Source: SIG447 sp045577075
GTDB taxonomy: Bacteria > Bacillota > Clostridia > UMGS1883 > UMGS1540
Assembly: GCA_045577075.1 (NCBI GenBank)
Contig: JAZNHR010000037.1
Coordinates: 1-14,181, forward strand
Reading direction: 5' to 3'
Length of the DNA stretch: 14,181 bases
Numbering within the stretch: the first letter of the stretch is position 1; each line of letters starts with the position of its first letter. Positions 6,656 through 14,130 of this stretch are shown one piece after another. The notes beneath the pieces were generated by a model. That model saw nothing but the letters and a program-made list of their open reading frames with translations. It did no database searches and was not told the DNA's origin. Made by a program: the position numbers and the translations under genes.

Positions 6656-7492
6656 TTAGAGCTGAGCCGCCTTTACGGTGTTTTTCATCAGCATTGCGAT
6701 TGTCATGGGTCCAACGCCGCCCGGAACGGGGGTGATAGCGGCGCATTTATCCTTTACGCCTTCAAAATCCACGTCGCCACAAAGCTTGCCTTCGGCGTTT
6801 CTGTTCATACCGACGTCAATGACAACTGCGCCTTCCTTTACCATGTCCGCCGTAATAAAGTTTGCACGTCCCACGGCTGCTACAAGAATGTCGGCTCTCT
6901 TTGTAACCTCGGCAAGATTCTTTGTTTTCGAGTGGCAAACAGTCACGGTGCCATGGGCGTGGAGAAGAAGCATTGCCTGGGGCTTTCCCACAATATTGCT
7001 TCTGCCTACCACTACGCACTCTTTTCCTGCCGGGTCAATGCCGCTTTCTCGTATAAGCTCCATAACGCCTGCCGGGGTGCAGGGGAGAAAGTCATAGTCC
7101 CCAATCATAATTTTGCCGACGTTTACGGGATGGAAAGCATCTACATCCTTTTTCGGGTCAATGGCAAGAAGGATTCTTTCCTCGCAGATATGCTTGGGAA
7201 GGGGGAGCTGACATAAAATACCGCTAATGTCTTTTCGGGCATTCAGCTTGCCAATGAGTGCCAAAAGTTCTTCTTCCGTTGTTTCCTTCGGCAACGCATG
7301 CTCCTCGGAATACACACCGATTTCCGCACAAGCCTTCTTTTTGTTGTTTACATACACTCTTGATGCCGGGTCATCCCCTACAATAATAACAGCAAGTCCC
7401 GGCATAATGCCGTTTTCCTTTAACTTTTCCACTTCATCGCGCAGTTCGCTTTTGACTCTTTGCGACACTTCTTTTCCGTTTAAAAGTTTCAT
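6656..7492 (-). CDS. folD: Bifunctional methylenetetrahydrofolate dehydrogenase/cyclohydrolase FolD
   Basis: FolD interconverts 5,10-methylene-THF, 5,10-methenyl-THF and 10-formyl-THF with NADP, feeding purine and formyl-Met synthesis in the cytosol. Visible marks are Y47-V-N-N-K51 with the catalytic Lys, C-Q-L-P-L-P (94-99), K-D-V-D-A-F-H-P (115-122, D118), P-C-T-P-A-G (137-142), the dinucleotide loop G-R-S-N-I-V-G-K-P (163-171) and the C-terminal P-V-P-G-G-V-G-P-M-T. The length of 278 is usual. I start at 7490-7492, 5 codons after the first ATG, because AGGAG sits 7 bases upstream, inside that first ATG's codons, and the protein then begins M-K-L-L-N-G-K as relatives do. It is the last gene of the minus-strand operon and overlaps the end of ygiQ by 59 bases. 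Confidence 0.97.
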   Translation of the reverse strand: MKLLNGKEVSQRVKSELRDEVEKLKENGIMPGLAVIIVGDDPASRVYVNNKKKACAEIGVYSEEHALPKETTEEELLALIGKLNARKDISGILCQLPLPKHICEERILLAIDPKKDVDAFHPVNVGKIMIGDYDFLPCTPAGVMELIRESGIDPAGKECVVVGRSNIVGKPQAMLLLHAHGTVTVCHSKTKNLAEVTKRADILVAAVGRANFITADMVKEGAVVIDVGMNRNAEGKLCGDVDFEGVKDKCAAITPVPGGVGPMTIAMLMKNTVKAAQL

Positions 7493-9254
7493 GTGTATTC
7501 TCCTCATTTCCTAGTAGTTTTTTTATTAAATCACTTCTGCCGATTTTCATAAGTCCGTCTCTTGCCGCCTTGCGGTTTTCCGGCTTATATAGCTGGAGAA
7601 GTGTTCGTTGCAGTCGTTTTTCGCTCTCGCTCCTCGGTACATAGACTTTCTCGCCCGTAAGGGGATGATACCCTGTGTAAAACATGGCAGTGGAAAGCGT
7701 GCCCGGCGTGGGATAAAAATCCTGTACCTGCTCAGGGTGAATATGATGCTTTCGCATATACAAGGCAAGCTCCGCCGCATCGTCTATGGTACAGCCCGGA
7801 TGGCTGGACATAAAGTACGGCACTAAATACTGCCTGTCGTTTTTCTTTTGGAATTTCTCCGCAAAAGCACCGTACACCTTCGCCGTCGGTTTTCCCATAC
7901 ACCGAAGTGTGTTTTCTGCAATATGCTCGGGCGCAATGCGAAGCTGTCCGCTGATATGATGCTGACAAAGGGCGTTAAAAAACGCATCGCTCTTTTCTTT
8001 CTGTAAATAGTCATATCGAATCCCGGAACGGATAAACACCTTTTTCACGCCCGGTAAAGCCCTGAGTGCCACCAGCATTTTCAGATACTTCTCATGAGAA
8101 ACCCGAAGATTTGGACACGGCGAAGGGAAGAGGCATTGCCGATTTTTACATAAGCCTTTTTTTAGCTGTTTTTCGCATGCGGGCTCTAAAAAGTTCGCCG
8201 TAGGCCCACCTACGTCATGAATATATCCCTTAAAGCGAGGGTCTCGCGTCAAAAGCTTAGCTTCTTCTAAAACAGATGCAATGCTTCGGCTTTGCACAAT
8301 TCTGCCTTGATGAAAGGCAAGGGAGCAAAAATTGCAGCTTCCAAAACAGCCCCGATTTGCTGTGATACTAAAAAGAATTTCAGAAATGGCAGGAATTTCT
8401 TCTGTGTAGGACGGGTGTGCCGCACGCATATAGGGGAGAGCGTACACTTCGTCCAGCTCCGCCTCCGAAAGGGGCATACAAGGCGGCGTTTGCACCAGAA
8501 AACGGTTACCGTGCTTTTGCACGAGGGTTTTACCGTTTATGGGGTCCTGGTTTAGATACTGTAATTTTGCGGCTTCCGCGTACGCTTTTTTGTTTTCGGT
8601 TACTTCTTCAAAAGAGGGAAGGAACAAAGAATCACTTGGCGGCGTACTCGTAACATACGCCGTACCCGGTATCCATGTAATTTCCGAAACGGGGATGCCA
8701 CCGGCAAGTGCGTGGGCAATTTCCGTGATTTGCCGTTCCCCCATGCCGTAAATGAGAAGGGGCGCACGGCTGTCAAACAAAACGCTCCGCCTTACCTTGT
8801 TGTCCCAGTAATCATAATGGGCAAAGCGGCGAAGGCTTGCCTCAATGCCGCCTAAAATAATGGGCATATCTTTTCCGAATGCACGACGGGCAAGATTTGC
8901 ATATACAATACTGCATCTGTCAGGCCTTCCGCCCGCCTTTCCGCCGGGCGCATAGGCATCTTCAGAGCGTTTTTTCTTTGCGGCCGTGTAATTACTCACC
9001 ATAGAGTCTAAGTTCCCACAGGAAATCAGAACGCCGAGGCGAGGCGCAGGAAAAGCGGCAAAATCCACTTCCGTATCAAAACGGGGACGGGCAAGAATTG
9101 CTACCCGAAAGCCTTCCTTTTCCAAAACTCTTGAAATAATGGCGGCACCGAAGGAAGAATGGTCAATATATGCGTCAGCACTCACCAATAAAAAATCGTA
9201 GGCTTCCCAGCCTAAAGCCTGCATTTCCCCGGGGGAAACGGGTAAAAACGGCAT
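7434..9254 (-). CDS. YgiQ-family radical SAM protein (UPF0313)
   Basis: The protein starts with the family's N-terminal block (A-L-G-W-E-A-Y-D-F-L-L-V-S-A-D-A-Y-I-D-H, from residue 13). It carries the radical SAM iron-sulfur motif C303-F-G-S-C307-N-F-C310, so it should hold a [4Fe-4S] cluster and cleave S-adenosylmethionine. Later blocks include H-D-V-G-G-P-T-A-N, I-R-S-G-I-R-Y-D and P-T-P-G-T-L-S-T-A-M-F-Y-T, all typical of YgiQ. The reaction of the family is not established as far as I know. AGGAGGG is 6 bases before the ATG, so the start is firm. At 606 residues it is of family size, but the last roughly 20 residues (T-H-E-T-F-K-R-K-R to the end) are basic and read through the start of folD in another frame. 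An A7 run on the coding strand (7518-7524) lies just before this tail. The gene follows the HIRAN gene by 14 bases. Confidence 0.93.
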   Translation of the reverse strand: MPFLPVSPGEMQALGWEAYDFLLVSADAYIDHSSFGAAIISRVLEKEGFRVAILARPRFDTEVDFAAFPAPRLGVLISCGNLDSMVSNYTAAKKKRSEDAYAPGGKAGGRPDRCSIVYANLARRAFGKDMPIILGGIEASLRRFAHYDYWDNKVRRSVLFDSRAPLLIYGMGERQITEIAHALAGGIPVSEITWIPGTAYVTSTPPSDSLFLPSFEEVTENKKAYAEAAKLQYLNQDPINGKTLVQKHGNRFLVQTPPCMPLSEAELDEVYALPYMRAAHPSYTEEIPAISEILFSITANRGCFGSCNFCSLAFHQGRIVQSRSIASVLEEAKLLTRDPRFKGYIHDVGGPTANFLEPACEKQLKKGLCKNRQCLFPSPCPNLRVSHEKYLKMLVALRALPGVKKVFIRSGIRYDYLQKEKSDAFFNALCQHHISGQLRIAPEHIAENTLRCMGKPTAKVYGAFAEKFQKKNDRQYLVPYFMSSHPGCTIDDAAELALYMRKHHIHPEQVQDFYPTPGTLSTAMFYTGYHPLTGEKVYVPRSESEKRLQRTLLQLYKPENRKAARDGLMKIGRSDLIKKLLGNEENTHETFKRKRSVAKSQKRTAR

Positions 9255-9268
9255 ATATTTCCCTCCTT

Positions 9269-9562
9269 TTACGGCACAAGCTCCGCAATAATATAGTCGC
9301 CGGCAATAAAGCGGACAACGGCTTTTTCTAGACCGTTTTCCAAATTTTTTTTACATTCTGCGGCAGAAATCGTACCTTCTGCAAGGTTTTCGCGGCTTTC
9401 TGCCGCGTAGCCTACTTTTCCGTACACGGGAGACAGGACAGAAACGGCGTTTTGGTCGTAAAGGTTGTCCGGCTCATGGCGAAGGGAAAACACGGCACCC
9501 ACAGTAAACGGTAAAAGCCCGAAATAATGTTTTTGACCTGTTATGGTGATGTGTTCGCCCAT
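9269..9562 (-). CDS. Stand-alone HIRAN-domain protein
   Basis: The 97-residue protein is almost all one HIRAN domain: I-T-I-T-G-Q-K-H-Y-F-G (5-15), a V-G-x-x-F-S-L-R-H-E-P-D-N-L-Y-D-Q-N-A-V core (21-40), and K-V-G-Y-A-A. In HLTF-type helicases HIRAN binds 3' ends of single-stranded DNA; bacteria also have short single-domain versions of unclear role. The start at 9560-9562 was chosen because AAGGCGGTGA, close to the full anti-Shine-Dalgarno complement, lies 4 bases upstream; the open frame extends 13 codons further but without such a site. It is the first gene of the HIRAN-ygiQ-folD operon and has a near-consensus promoter. A link to DNA repair is possible but not shown by its neighbours. Confidence 0.85.
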   Translation of the reverse strand: MGEHITITGQKHYFGLLPFTVGAVFSLRHEPDNLYDQNAVSVLSPVYGKVGYAAESRENLAEGTISAAECKKNLENGLEKAVVRFIAGDYIIAELVP

Positions 9563-9603
9563 ATTGTCACCGCCTTTTTTCTGCCGCTTTTTGAATTGCA
9601 ATC

Positions 9604-9632
9604 ATTATATCATACCGGTTTATGATTTGCAA
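9604..9632 (-). promoter_or_regulatory. Sigma-A-type promoter of the HIRAN-ygiQ-folD operon
   Basis: On the minus strand, TTGCAA (9627-9632) and a perfect TATAAT (9604-9609) are 17 bases apart, with TGA before the -10. It fires away from the promoter at 9677-9705. Confidence 0.85.
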
Positions 9633-9676
9633 GGGTTTATTTTGCATCGGAATTGTGATAAATTTCGCGTAATCTC

Positions 9677-9705
9677 TTGCAGAAAGTGGGGGTTTGTGCT
9701 ATACT
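9677..9705 (+). promoter_or_regulatory. Sigma-A-type promoter of the hydrolase-transporter operon
   Basis: TTGCAG (9677-9682) and TATACT (9700-9705) are 17 bases apart, with TGC before the -10. The -10 is part of a short inverted repeat, TATAC-TATG-GTATA (9700-9713), which could be an operator or chance. Confidence 0.8.
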
Positions 9706-9762
9706 ATGGTATAAGTGGAATTTTGAGCTTATAAATTTACATTATAGAAAGGAAGTTACAAA

Positions 9763-10506
9763 ATGAAACAGTGGGATGAGAAAGAAATTATTGACAATTG
9801 GCATGGTTTTCCCATTCGCGACGGACGCATGATGGACAGAGATTATATTATTGTCTGCCCAAAGGAAGGCACGGCAAACGGAAAATGGGCGCTGAAAACG
9901 GAGTATTTTGGTGCGTTTCCCGAAACCGAAATTGAACTTTTGAAGCGTGGGTATCATCTTGCAAGCATTCAAACGAAAACACGGTGGTGTCTGGACGAAG
10001 ATACGGAAGCCCAGGCAACACTTGCACGTTATATGCACGAAGAATTGGGGCTTTCTCAAAAAGGTGTACCCGTTGGCATGAGCTGTGGCGGTATGCAGGC
10101 AATCTACCTTGGTGCAAAGCATCCGGAACTTGTTTCATGCATGTATGTGGACGCACCGGTTGTAAATTTATTGTCTTGTCCTGCAGGTCTTGGAGGCAGA
10201 CAGTCGGGACTTCTTGACGAATTTACGGAAGCCACAGGGATGACGCTCATTGATTTGCTTTCCTATCGTAAGCATCCCTTAGACTATATCCCGGAGCTTG
10301 TAGAAGCGCGCATTCCCGTAGTTCTTGTCTCCGGCGACAGCGATACGGTGGTGCCCTTTGACGAAAACGGTGCCCTTTTAAAGAAAGCCTACGAAGAGGC
10401 GGGCTGCACCATCGAAACGATTATAAAACCCGGCGGAGACCATCATCCCCACGGCCTTGACGACAACACGCCTATTCTCGAATTTATTGATAAATACTCC
10501 GCATAA
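9763..10506 (+). CDS. Alpha/beta hydrolase, probable serine esterase or peptidase-like
   Basis: This 247-residue protein has the alpha/beta hydrolase nucleophile elbow G-M-S107-C-G-G, an acid-loop G-D-S-D194-T-V-V-P (D194 is the likely catalytic Asp) and a His loop G-G-D-H-H-P-H-G near residues 224-231, so a full Ser-Asp-His triad is available. There is no signal peptide or membrane segment, so it is probably cytosolic. The substrate cannot be read from sequence; a small ester or sugar acyl ester is a guess. GAAAGGAAG lies upstream of the ATG at a normal distance, and its own promoter is about 60 bases upstream. The Na/Pi transporter gene starts 32 bases after its stop codon with no terminator between, so the two are probably co-transcribed. 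Confidence 0.85.
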   Translation: MKQWDEKEIIDNWHGFPIRDGRMMDRDYIIVCPKEGTANGKWALKTEYFGAFPETEIELLKRGYHLASIQTKTRWCLDEDTEAQATLARYMHEELGLSQKGVPVGMSCGGMQAIYLGAKHPELVSCMYVDAPVVNLLSCPAGLGGRQSGLLDEFTEATGMTLIDLLSYRKHPLDYIPELVEARIPVVLVSGDSDTVVPFDENGALLKKAYEEAGCTIETIIKPGGDHHPHGLDDNTPILEFIDKYSA

Positions 10507-10538
10507 CACAAAACAGATAAAACCGCAGGGGGAAAACA

Positions 10539-12299
10539 ATGGATATATTTAAAATTTTAAGTCTTATCGGCGGCCTTGCCCTGTTCCTTTACGGTATGGA
10601 CCTTATGGGGGACAGCCTTAAAAAGCTTGCAGGCGGAAAACTGGAATCTATTTTGGCACGCCTCACCTCCACCAAATGGAAGGGCTTTTTACTCGGGCTA
10701 ATTGTTACAGCCGTCATTCAGTCTTCGTCTGCAACCACCGTTATGCTCGTGGGTTTTGTAAACTCCGGCATTATGAAGCTGGGGCAAACGCTCAGCATCA
10801 TCATGGGTGCCAATATCGGTACAACGGTTACATCTTGGCTTCTCAGTACGGCGGACATTCAAGGTACGGCCATTCTGATAAAGCTTTTTAAGCCCGAATC
10901 CTTCACGCCGATTCTTGCACTGATTGGTCTTTTAATGACCATGAGCGCAAAGAATGATCAAAAGCGAAACACAGGCAACATTCTGCTGGGCTTTTCCATT
11001 TTAATGTTTGGCATGGACGCTATGAGTTCTTCTGTAGAATCTCTTCGGGACAATGCGGCGTTTACAAACATTTTAACCATGTTTGGCAATAACCCCATCA
11101 TGGGTATTTTGGTCGGTACGATTTTTACGGCAATTATCCAGTCTTCGTCCGCATCCGTCGGTGTTTTGCAGGCGTTGGCGCTTTCCGTTTTTATTCCGTA
11201 TTCCACCGCAATCCCCGTGATTTTAGGGCAAAATATTGGGACAACCATCACCCCCATTATCTCGGCCATCAGCGGAAACACGGAGTCCAAGCGCGTGGCG
11301 GTTACCTGCCTTTATATTAAAATGATTGGTGTTATCATTGTAGCAGGTCTTTTCTATCTTTTGCAATCTTTTATCGGCTTCGAGTTTATGACGCGAAAAG
11401 CCGGCGCTATGGACATTGCAGTCATTCACACGCTGTTTAATATCCTGTCCACTATCATTTTGATTCCGTTTACCTCGTGGATTGAAAAGCTTGCAGTCAA
11501 AACGATTAAAGGAAAAGCGAAAGAAGAGGAAAAAGACGTATTTGCTACGTTGGACGACCGATTTCTTTCAATGCCGTCTTTCGCCGTTGAAAAGTGTAAA
11601 GAACTTGTTTGTGACATGGCAACCATTTCTGCCGATGCCTATAATAAGGCGGCAGGGCTTCTGACAAACTTTGACATGGCGGTTTTTGAAGAAGTCAATA
11701 AGCTTGAAACCAGAATCGATAAATACGAAGATAAAACGAGTACGTATCTTATCAAAATTGCAGCAAACCAAATGTCGGCAAATGATAGCAAGGTGGTTAC
11801 GGAACTTCTCCATTGCATTGGCGATTTGGAAAGAATTTCGGACCATGCTTTAAATATTGCCGAAGCAGCAAAAGAAATCCATGATAAGAAAATCACGTTT
11901 TCCACAAAGGCGATGGCGGACCTTTCCGTCCTTACCAAAGCCGTATCGGAGGTTCTTGAACTTACCACAAATGCCCTTGTGCATGACGATATTGCCATGG
12001 CAAAGCGCGTAGAGCCTTTGGAGCAGGTTGTTGACAGCCTCAACAAAAAGACGAAAAACGGACATATTTCCAGACTGCGCCAGGGCGACTGCACCATGGA
12101 ACTGGGCTTTATTCTTTCCGACCTTTTGACAAACTACGCAAGAGTGGCAGACCATTGCTCCAACATTGCTGTTTGTATTATTGAGATTTCCAAGGATTCC
12201 TTTAAGACGCACGAATACTTAAATCAGCTTAAATACGGCGGCGAATCGGAATTTAGCGCACTGTTTGAGGAGTATCAACAAAAATACAGCTTGGAATAA
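10539..12299 (+). CDS. Na/Pi cotransporter family protein with PhoU-like C-terminal domain
   Basis: This 586-residue membrane protein has two inverted copies of the Na/Pi-cotransporter II signature: Q61-S-S-S-A-T-T followed by G-A-N-I-G-T-T-V-T, and Q201-S-S-S-A-S-V followed by G-Q-N-I-G-T-T-I-T. These Q-S-S-S loops form the transport path in this family. Hydrophobic segments run from the N-terminus (L-I-G-G-L-A-L-F-L-Y-G) to about residue 312. After a Lys/Glu-rich joint (about 318-330) comes a long helical PhoU-like region to the C-terminus, with repeated D-L-E-R-I-S-D-H-A and A-R-V-A-D-H-C-S-N-I-A motifs typical of PhoU metal sites. It probably imports phosphate with sodium and may sense phosphate through its tail. 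AGGGGG lies 5-6 bases before the ATG. No Pho-type operator was recognised. Confidence 0.93.
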   Translation: MDIFKILSLIGGLALFLYGMDLMGDSLKKLAGGKLESILARLTSTKWKGFLLGLIVTAVIQSSSATTVMLVGFVNSGIMKLGQTLSIIMGANIGTTVTSWLLSTADIQGTAILIKLFKPESFTPILALIGLLMTMSAKNDQKRNTGNILLGFSILMFGMDAMSSSVESLRDNAAFTNILTMFGNNPIMGILVGTIFTAIIQSSSASVGVLQALALSVFIPYSTAIPVILGQNIGTTITPIISAISGNTESKRVAVTCLYIKMIGVIIVAGLFYLLQSFIGFEFMTRKAGAMDIAVIHTLFNILSTIILIPFTSWIEKLAVKTIKGKAKEEEKDVFATLDDRFLSMPSFAVEKCKELVCDMATISADAYNKAAGLLTNFDMAVFEEVNKLETRIDKYEDKTSTYLIKIAANQMSANDSKVVTELLHCIGDLERISDHALNIAEAAKEIHDKKITFSTKAMADLSVLTKAVSEVLELTTNALVHDDIAMAKRVEPLEQVVDSLNKKTKNGHISRLRQGDCTMELGFILSDLLTNYARVADHCSNIAVCIIEISKDSFKTHEYLNQLKYGGESEFSALFEEYQQKYSLE

Positions 12300-12325
12300 T
12301 TTACCACGACCATTTCATAAATTCA

Positions 12326-12362
12326 AAGCACCCCCATATATTTACTATGGGGGTGCTTATTT
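12326..12362 (+). terminator. Strong hairpin between the transporter gene and dacF, overlapping the dacF ribosome binding site
   Basis: A 13-bp perfect stem, AAGCACCCCCATA (12326-12338) with TATGGGGGTGCTT (12346-12358), has a 7-base loop. The following run is only TTATTT and leads straight into the dacF ATG at 12363. It may end the transporter transcript, but its 3' arm also supplies GGGGGTG, the only Shine-Dalgarno-like sequence for dacF, so it may instead or also hide that site. Confidence 0.7.
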
Positions 12363-13463
12363 ATGAAACGATGGAGTTTACTGCTTTGCATATTTTTACT
12401 GTGTATGCCCGTCCACGCAGAAGAGCCGGCAGTGTCGGCAAAAAGTGCAATCGTGCTGGAATACCACACCGGAAAGGTGCTGTACGCCAAAAATGCTGAG
12501 ACGCCTTTACCAATGGCAAGCACCACAAAAATTATGACGGCTCTTCTTGCCCTTGAAAAAGCAAGCCTTACCGATACGGTTACCATTGGGGCAAATGCTG
12601 CAGGGGTAGAGGGGAGCTCTATGTACCTAAAGATAGGCGAAACGCTATCTATGGAAGAGCTTTTATGCGGCCTAATGCTGTCTTCTGGGAACGATGCTGC
12701 CGTGGCGATTGCGGAGCATATTGCAGGGAACGAAAAAGCGTTTGCAAACATGATGACAGAAAGGGCAAAAGAACTCGGCTGCGAAAACACGCAGTTTCAA
12801 AATGCCAGCGGTCTGCCAGACGATGCACATTTTACCACTGCACTGGAACTTGCGCGTATCACAGGAAAAGCACTGGAAAACGGCAAGTTCAGAGAAATAG
12901 TTGGAAAAAAATCCGCAAAAGCAGGGGGGAGAACGCTTTCAAACCATAACAAGATGCTTTCTCTTTATGATGGCGCAATTGGTGTGAAAACCGGCTTTAC
13001 GAAAGCGGCAGGGCGTACCTTGGTTTCCGCAGCCGTACGAGACGGCGTGGAACTGATTTGTGTTACCTTAAATGCGCCGGATGACTGGACGGACCACACG
13101 CATTTGCTGGACTACGGTTTTTCCCAAATGGAACGGCGGCAAATTACATGGGCAGGCACCGCGGCGGGGCACGTTCCCGTTTCGGGCGGCACAGCGGAAA
13201 GCGTTGGCGTTTGCTTTGCGGAGGATGCATGCTTGTCTGTACTGCCGACTGATAAAATAGAGGTCAAAAGCAGCCTTCCCGATAATGTCTCTGCCCCCGT
13301 GCAAAAGGGGGAAAGGCTGGGAACAGCAGAAATACTTGTCGAGGGCGTAAAAATGGGAGAGGTTGCACTTTTAGCCGATGCGGAAGTGGAACACGTGCCG
13401 TCCCGCACGTTTTGGGACTATGTTTATTGCGTGTTCAAAGCCTGGGCAAACCTATATTTGTAA
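12363..13463 (+). CDS. dacF: D-alanyl-D-alanine carboxypeptidase, DacF/PBP5 type
   Basis: The enzyme removes the terminal D-Ala from peptidoglycan pentapeptides outside the cell membrane. It opens with a signal peptide (M-K-R-W, hydrophobic L-L-L-C-I-F-L-L-C, then cleavage near V-H-A). All three active-site motifs of penicillin-binding carboxypeptidases are present: S53-T-T-K56, S108-G-N110 and K209-T-G211. A C-terminal beta domain of PBP5 type follows, and the end W-D-Y-V-Y-C-V-F-K-A-W-A-N-L-Y-L looks like an amphipathic membrane anchor. At 366 residues it is of normal size for the family. The start is fixed by the signal peptide, although its Shine-Dalgarno site lies inside the hairpin at 12326-12358. 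No convincing promoter was found between the transporter gene and dacF, so read-through from the operon upstream is the simplest source of mRNA. Confidence 0.95.
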   Translation: MKRWSLLLCIFLLCMPVHAEEPAVSAKSAIVLEYHTGKVLYAKNAETPLPMASTTKIMTALLALEKASLTDTVTIGANAAGVEGSSMYLKIGETLSMEELLCGLMLSSGNDAAVAIAEHIAGNEKAFANMMTERAKELGCENTQFQNASGLPDDAHFTTALELARITGKALENGKFREIVGKKSAKAGGRTLSNHNKMLSLYDGAIGVKTGFTKAAGRTLVSAAVRDGVELICVTLNAPDDWTDHTHLLDYGFSQMERRQITWAGTAAGHVPVSGGTAESVGVCFAEDACLSVLPTDKIEVKSSLPDNVSAPVQKGERLGTAEILVEGVKMGEVALLADAEVEHVPSRTFWDYVYCVFKAWANLYL

Positions 13464-13471
13464 AACAGACC

Positions 13472-13500
13472 TTGACAAATGGGTGCATCTTTGGTATACT
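13472..13500 (+). promoter_or_regulatory. Sigma-A-type promoter of trmL
   Basis: TTGACA (13472-13477) and TATACT (13495-13500) are 17 bases apart, with TGG before the -10. It starts 8 bases after the dacF stop codon, and the predicted leader is only about 14 bases, so trmL can be expressed without dacF. Confidence 0.88.
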
Positions 13501-13520
13501 ACCCGACGAAGGTGATAAAA

Positions 13521-14003
13521 ATGGCATTTCATATTGTACTGGTAGAACCCGAAATCCCGCAAAACACGGGAAATATTGCCAGAACATGTGCGGCAACGGG
13601 AACAAAATTACATATTGTAAAACCGATGGGCTTTGAAATTGATGATAAAAAGCTAAAACGTGCTGGGCTTGATTATTGGCATCTTTTGGGCGTGCAGTAT
13701 TATGAATCTTTGGCAGAATTTCTGGAAATCCACGGCGATAAGCGGCTTTTTCTCGCTAGCACCAAAGCCCCCAGAAGACATAGTGATGTAGAATACAGGG
13801 ACGGCGATTTTCTTGTTTTCGGCAAGGAAACGAAGGGCCTTCCCGAGGATTTTATCAAAGCACGCCTTGACATGGCGGTGCGAATTCCTATGATTGAAGA
13901 GGCGAGGTCTCTGAATCTGTCTAACTCCGTTGCAATTATGGTTTACGAAGCACTGCGACAGACGGACTATGCAAATCTTAAAACAAAAGGTATATTCGGC
14001 TAA
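13521..14003 (+). CDS. trmL: tRNA (cytidine/uridine-2'-O)-methyltransferase TrmL (SPOUT family)
   Basis: TrmL methylates the ribose of the wobble base 34 of certain leucine tRNAs using S-adenosylmethionine. The 160-residue protein is a minimal SPOUT (trefoil knot) enzyme of normal TrmL length. It shows motif 1, E-P-E-I-P-Q-N-T-G-N (9-18) with following I-A-R-T-C, motif 2, F-G-K-E-T-K-G-L-P (100-108), and motif 3, S-L-N-L-S-N-S-V-A (130-138), which forms the knot and cofactor pocket. The start at 13521 is set by AAGGTGAT, 4 bases upstream, and by the conserved M-x-F-H-I-V-L-V-E-P opening; an upstream ATG at 13479 lies inside the promoter and would add 14 unrelated residues. It has its own promoter and is followed at once by a strong terminator. 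Confidence 0.95.
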   Translation: MAFHIVLVEPEIPQNTGNIARTCAATGTKLHIVKPMGFEIDDKKLKRAGLDYWHLLGVQYYESLAEFLEIHGDKRLFLASTKAPRRHSDVEYRDGDFLVFGKETKGLPEDFIKARLDMAVRIPMIEEARSLNLSNSVAIMVYEALRQTDYANLKTKGIFG

Positions 14004-14006
14004 ATG

Positions 14007-14040
14007 AAAGGGGGTGTAAAATAATTACACCCCCTTTTTT
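14007..14040 (+). terminator. Intrinsic terminator of trmL
   Basis: AAAGGGGGTGTAA (14007-14019) and TTACACCCCCTTT (14025-14037) form a perfect 13-bp stem with the loop AATAA, followed by a T-run to 14040. It begins 3 bases after the trmL stop codon. The A-run and T-run allow some action on the minus strand too. Confidence 0.93.
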
Positions 14041-14069
14041 GGGGGATAGGAAAAAATGTTCAGAATGGG

Positions 14070-14130
14070 CAAACTGAGCCCGAAGGGGTTGCCCGACGGC
14101 GTACATGGGTACGCCGAGCGGCGAAGTTTG
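14070..14130. other. GC-rich multi-hairpin intergenic element
   Basis: CAAACT (14070-14075) and AGTTTG (14125-14130) close a region that contains two hairpins: AGCCC/GGGTT around a GAAG loop (14077-14090), and CGGCGTAC/GTACGCCG around an ATGG loop (14097-14116). The pattern of a closing stem with two inner hairpins suggests a structured RNA or a dispersed intergenic repeat. Only one copy is in the window, so its kind is open. No protein of support was found in the 140 bases after trmL. Confidence 0.5.

Noticed and set aside
9700..9713. Inverted repeat TATAC-TATG-GTATA overlapping the -10 as an operator
   Set aside because: It is short, AT-rich and largely made of the -10 box itself, so chance is likely; it is noted only in the promoter entry.
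12291..12321. Possible dacF promoter (TTGGAA with CATAAA)
   Set aside because: The boxes are poor matches and about 19 bases apart, and a transcript from there would still contain the hairpin.
13479..13520. Upstream ATG at 13479 as the trmL start
   Set aside because: It lies inside the promoter, upstream of the predicted transcription start, and the conserved TrmL opening begins at 13521 behind a good ribosome binding site.
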